Positions 33,220 through 36,420 of a stretch of 36,420 nt of DNA are shown here, in pieces. The translations under genes were made by a program, and so were the position numbers. Under the pieces are notes generated by a model, which did no database searches, had not been told where the DNA came from, and saw only the letters and a list, made by a program, of their open reading frames with translations. The stretch comes from Paracoccaceae bacterium (GTDB lineage Bacteria; Pseudomonadota; Alphaproteobacteria; Rhodobacterales; Rhodobacteraceae): contig CANFSY010000014.1 in the NCBI GenBank assembly GCA_947449875.1, positions 1-36,420 of the forward strand, read 5' to 3'. Numbering within the stretch: the stretch's first letter is position 1; each line of letters begins with the position of its first letter.

Positions 33220-34008
33220 ATGCAAGGCAGTGCCAACCTCAACCTGATGATCAAAGCCGCGCGCAGAGCCGGGCGGGCCCTGGTCAAAGACTTTCGCGAG
33301 GTGGAAAACCTGCAGGTATCCGCAAAGGGGCCGGGCGACTTTGTGACCAAGGCCGACCGCGAGGCGGAGCGGATCATCAAGGAAGACCTGATGGAAGCGC
33401 GCCCGACCTATGGCTGGCTGGGCGAGGAAACTGGCGCGACAGCAGGGGCGGACCCGACACGCCGCTGGATCGTTGATCCGTTGGATGGCACCACGAATTT
33501 CCTGCACGGCCTGCCGCACTGGGCCGTGTCAATCGCGCTGGAGCATAAGGGCGAGATCGTCTCGGGCGTGGTCTTTGATGCGGCCAAGGACGAGATGTAT
33601 TGGGCCGAAAAAGGTGCCGGTGCGTGGATGAACGAACGCCGTTTGCGCGTGTCGGGCCGCCGCCAGATGCACGAGGGGCTGTTTGCCACCGGCGTGCCGT
33701 TTGGCGCGAAAAAGACCCTGCCCGCCATGGTGGCCGATCTGGCGCGCCTGATGCCCGGCTGTGCGGGTGTGCGGCGCTGGGGTGCGGCCTCGTTGGACTT
33801 TGCCTATGTGGCAAGCGGCCGCTTTGACGGCTATTGGGAGCGCGAGTTGCAGCCTTGGGACATGGCCGCCGGCCTGCTTTTGGTGCGCGAGGCGGGCGGT
33901 TTTGCCGAAGCCGTGCGCGAAGGCTATGACATTTTGGACTCAGGCTCGGTGATCTGCGGCAATGACGGGCTGTTTGACGCCTTCACCAAGATCATCCGCA
34001 ACCTGTAA
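33220..34008 (+). CDS. suhB: Inositol-1-monophosphatase family protein (SuhB-like)
   Basis: The 262-residue Mg2+-dependent phosphatase hydrolyses inositol phosphate or related sugar phosphates; SuhB also has a role in rRNA transcription in E. coli. Metal-binding motifs are complete: DFVTKADREAE (residues 40-50), GEE at 68-70, WIVDPLDGTTNFLHG (residues 83-97, Asp86 and Asp89), and the C-terminal WDMAAGLLLVREAGG. Start ATG 33220 follows CGGAG at seven bases. It is preceded by repeat copy 3 and followed by a GC hairpin. It converges on putA. Confidence 0.93.
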   Translation: MQGSANLNLMIKAARRAGRALVKDFREVENLQVSAKGPGDFVTKADREAERIIKEDLMEARPTYGWLGEETGATAGADPTRRWIVDPLDGTTNFLHGLPHWAVSIALEHKGEIVSGVVFDAAKDEMYWAEKGAGAWMNERRLRVSGRRQMHEGLFATGVPFGAKKTLPAMVADLARLMPGCAGVRRWGAASLDFAYVASGRFDGYWERELQPWDMAAGLLLVREAGGFAEAVREGYDILDSGSVICGNDGLFDAFTKIIRNL

Positions 34009-34029
34009 GCCCTTAGCCTGACGCGCGCA

Positions 34030-34049
34030 GGCCCCGCGATGACGGGGCC
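34030..34049 (+). terminator. GC hairpin downstream of suhB
   Basis: GGCCCCG (34030-34036) pairs with CGGGGCC (34043-34049), with CGATGA in the loop, about 20 bases after the suhB stop and 40 before the convergent putA stop. There is no T-run, so it is a weak or bidirectional terminator at best. Confidence 0.5.
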
Positions 34050-34086
34050 CGCTATAAAGTTCGCTTTAGGCTGCGCGAAGTTCGCC

Positions 34087-36420
34087 TTACGTCCCCGCCA
34101 AAAGCTGAGCGTTGCCCCCTGACGCCGTGGTGTCAATGCAGATATGGCGTTCCATCAGCGCATGGCCCCTGTCGGGCAAATCGCAGATCAGGGGCACAAT
34201 CGCGCCGCTGCGCTGCGACAGGTGCTGCGCCAAGATGCGGGCTTGGGCTGCATCGCCCCACCACATCGCAGCGGAAAAGCCGTGCAAGCGGGTAAGGGCG
34301 GCCGGGTCTAGCCCGGGGGCCTCGATCGCTTGGCCGCCAAGGGCGCGCAGCCTTTGCGCTTGGGCTTGGGCCGCCGCTGAACCCGGGCCAAGGCATAGAA
34401 CGGGCGGGCGGGCATAGGCGATCAGGCGGTTGGATTCGCCCGTGGGGCCGGGCAGGGTTTGGGCGCCAAGGGCTTGGGGCGGCGGCGCATCGTTCAGCGC
34501 CTGTTGCACATCGCTTTCCTTAGCTCTGCGATCTTCGCACCCTGCCACGGTTGCGCGCATCTGCGTAAAGCGCGCCAGATAGTGCGGGCCGCCGGCTTTG
34601 GGGCCAGTGCCCGACAGACCCTCGCCGCCAAAGGGTTGCGAGCCTACGACCGCGCCGATCTGGTTGCGGTTCACATAAATATTGCCCGCGTGGATATCGG
34701 CCACCACGCTTTGCACCCGATCGTCGATGCGCGAATGCAGGCCAAAGGTCAGCCCATATCCGGTGGCATTGATGTCGCGCACCACGCTGTCTAACGCCTG
34801 CGCGGGGAAAGTGGCGACATGCAAGACGGGTCCAAAGATCTCGCGCGGCATTTGGGCGATGCCTGCAACGCGCAAGACGGTGGGGGCTATGAAGGTGCCC
34901 GCCTTTGGGGCGGGCAGTTCGGCAATCAACCGCCCGTCGCGGCGGGCTTGGTCGATATAGGCGGCGATGGTGGCCTGGGCTTGGGCGTCGATCACGGGGC
35001 CGATGTCGGTAGCCAAAGACCAAGGCGTGCCCAAACTTAGCGCCGCCATAGCGCCTTGCAGCATGGGCAAGATGGCGGGGGCGATATCGTCTTGCAGATA
35101 CACACAGCGCAGGGCCGAGCAGCGCTGGCCAGCCGATTGAAAGGCAGAGGCCAGCACATCGCGCACCACCTGTTCGGGCAAAGCGGTGGAATCCACGATC
35201 ATCGCGTTCAGCCCGCCGGTTTCTGCGATCAGCGGCGCAGACGGATCGCCGTGGTCAGCCATGGTGCGGCGGATCGCTAGGGCGGTTTGGGTTGATCCGG
35301 TAAAGGCCACGCCTTTGACCCGCGCATCGCGGGCCAGCGCCGCGCCGATCTGGCCATCGCCTGTGAGCAGTTGCAGGGCTGTGGGCGGAACGCCTGCTTG
35401 CAGCAGCAAGTCGGTGGCCAAGGCGGCGATCAAGGGTGTCTGCGGGGCGGGTTTGGCGAGGACGCCATTGCCTGCGGCAAGGGCTGCGGCGATTTGGCCT
35501 GTGAAGATGGCCAAGGGAAAGTTCCACGGGCTGATACAAGCGAAAATACCGCGCGGGGGGGCGGTAAGCTTGGCGGCCCCATCGGCGTAGTAGCGCAGAA
35601 AATCGACGGCCTCGCGCAGTTCAGACAGGGCATCGGGCAGGGTCTTGCCTGCCTCACGCGCCAGAAGGGCGAAGATCGGGCCGATGTTGGCCTCGTACAG
35701 GTCAGCCGCCTTGCGCAGAATATCTGCACGCAGCGCAGGCGTGGCAGACCATGGCTGGGCCAGTTGCAAAGCGGTGTTAACATCGTCGAGCGACGCGGTG
35801 ACGACATGGCCCGTCAGACTGCCATCGGCGGGATTGGCGATGCCGATGCGGCCTGCGCCTGTGACGGGGCCAGCCAGTCGGGGGCCAGCCAGTCGGGGGG
35901 CAGATTCGAACACGGTTTTCAGATGGGGGTCGCGGGCGGCTTCGATGGTTGCAAGGTCATGGGCATCGGTAAGATCATAACCGCGCGCGTTGCGGCGCGG
36001 GGCGAACAGGTCCGTTCCGGCAGGGATCTTGGTGTTGACGGCGGGCAGGGCCTGCAACTGGGTCAAGGGGCAGGCGGCCACCTGATCGGGGGGCACCTCG
36101 ACGTTGACGATCTGATGCACAAAGGACGAGTTCGCGCCATTTTCCAGCAGGCGGCGCACAAGATAGGCCAACAAATCGCGGTGCGCCCCGACCGGCGCGT
36201 AAATGCGGCAGCGCGTGGCGTTTTGCGACAAGACGAGGTCGTGCAGGCGCTCTCCCATGCCGTGCAACCGTTGAAATTCGTACAGCGCGGGCGCTACGGC
36301 GGCGTCATTTGCCATGTGCAGCACAGCTGCGACCGTGTGGGCGTTGTGGGTGGCAAATTGCGGATAGATGCGGTCGGTCAGGCCCAAAAGCTTGCGCGCA
36401 TTGGCCAGATAGCTGGCATC
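34087..36420 (-). CDS. putA: Bifunctional proline dehydrogenase / P5C dehydrogenase PutA, C-terminal part
   Basis: PutA oxidises proline to glutamate in two steps through a channelled intermediate. The frame is open to the right edge and begins outside the window; about 777 residues are visible. The first 160 or so are the end of the proline dehydrogenase barrel (QFATHNAHTVAAVLHMAND, RIYAPVGAH, YLVRRLLENGANSSFVHQ). An aldehyde dehydrogenase domain follows, with CISPWNFPLAIFTGQIAAAL, LIAETGGLNAMIVDSTALPE, the catalytic Cys in SAGQRCSALRC and the region IYVNRNQIGAVVGSQPFGG. The protein ends with the PutA-specific tail HICIDTTASGGNAQLLA. A 15-base tandem duplication sits in the linker between the two domains. 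Confidence 0.95.
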   Translation of the reverse strand, partial: DASYLANARKLLGLTDRIYPQFATHNAHTVAAVLHMANDAAVAPALYEFQRLHGMGERLHDLVLSQNATRCRIYAPVGAHRDLLAYLVRRLLENGANSSFVHQIVNVEVPPDQVAACPLTQLQALPAVNTKIPAGTDLFAPRRNARGYDLTDAHDLATIEAARDPHLKTVFESAPRLAGPRLAGPVTGAGRIGIANPADGSLTGHVVTASLDDVNTALQLAQPWSATPALRADILRKAADLYEANIGPIFALLAREAGKTLPDALSELREAVDFLRYYADGAAKLTAPPRGIFACISPWNFPLAIFTGQIAAALAAGNGVLAKPAPQTPLIAALATDLLLQAGVPPTALQLLTGDGQIGAALARDARVKGVAFTGSTQTALAIRRTMADHGDPSAPLIAETGGLNAMIVDSTALPEQVVRDVLASAFQSAGQRCSALRCVYLQDDIAPAILPMLQGAMAALSLGTPWSLATDIGPVIDAQAQATIAAYIDQARRDGRLIAELPAPKAGTFIAPTVLRVAGIAQMPREIFGPVLHVATFPAQALDSVVRDINATGYGLTFGLHSRIDDRVQSVVADIHAGNIYVNRNQIGAVVGSQPFGGEGLSGTGPKAGGPHYLARFTQMRATVAGCEDRRAKESDVQQALNDAPPPQALGAQTLPGPTGESNRLIAYARPPVLCLGPGSAAAQAQAQRLRALGGQAIEAPGLDPAALTRLHGFSAAMWWGDAAQARILAQHLSQRSGAIVPLICDLPDRGHALMERHICIDTTASGGNAQLLAGT
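35866..35895. repeat. 15-bp in-frame tandem duplication in putA
   Basis: GGGGCCAGCCAGTCG occurs twice back to back (35866-35880 and 35881-35895). In the PutA protein it gives RLAGPRLAGP in the interdomain linker. The reading frame is preserved. Confidence 0.9.

Overview
The window looks like a chromosomal segment of a GC-rich alphaproteobacterium, most likely Rhodobacteraceae. The evidence is the gene content (propionyl-CoA carboxylase/methylmalonyl-CoA mutase run, choline import with BetI/BetA, a mrp gene, BioMNY, a PutA fusion). The strongest single clue is a DUF1127 gene followed by four paired-hairpin 'cuckoo' (CcsR-type) small RNAs, an arrangement known from Rhodobacter sphaeroides. The assignment is inference from gene content; no 16S or other taxonomic marker is present.

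Layout. 1-3.3 kb is a decayed, more A+T-rich patch. It holds an IS5-family transposase running off the left edge with a -1 frameshift, a second IS5-type remnant whose N- and C-terminal pieces are joined after an internal deletion, an acyltransferase-3 membrane gene that looks foreign, and an IS66 transposase tail. 3.3-5.35 kb holds mrp, the DUF1127 gene (ccaF1-like), eight CCTCCTCCC-loop hairpins and a bidirectional terminator. 5.36-12.0 kb is a leftward propionate operon: pccB, two small uncharacterised genes, pccA and methylmalonyl-CoA mutase. 12.2-14.1 kb carries a Bcr/CflA efflux pump and an SRPBCC protein.

14.07-19.3 kb is a choline module: betI-betA leftward and choX-choW-choV rightward, diverging from a palindrome that fits a BetI operator. 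It would import choline and oxidise it towards glycine betaine; betB is not in the window. 19.3-24.7 kb holds dprA-topA (leftward) and gabT (rightward). 24.8-26.7 kb is the biotin ECF transporter bioMNY, which meets a leftward aroQ / AMP-ligase / thiolase-like group (26.7-29.4 kb) head-on. The thiolase lacks two expected active-site residues, so this group is the best candidate for unusual chemistry.

29.5-31.4 kb is metF and a divergent MetR-type LysR regulator with a matching half-palindromic site between them. 31.5-36.4 kb has an ABC-F ATPase, an inositol monophosphatase (suhB-like) and the 3' part of putA, which leaves the window at the right edge. A Rhodobacteraceae-style intergenic repeat (hairpin plus GGATATTT...GGCA...TATGAAAG) occurs three times, with a fourth partial copy.
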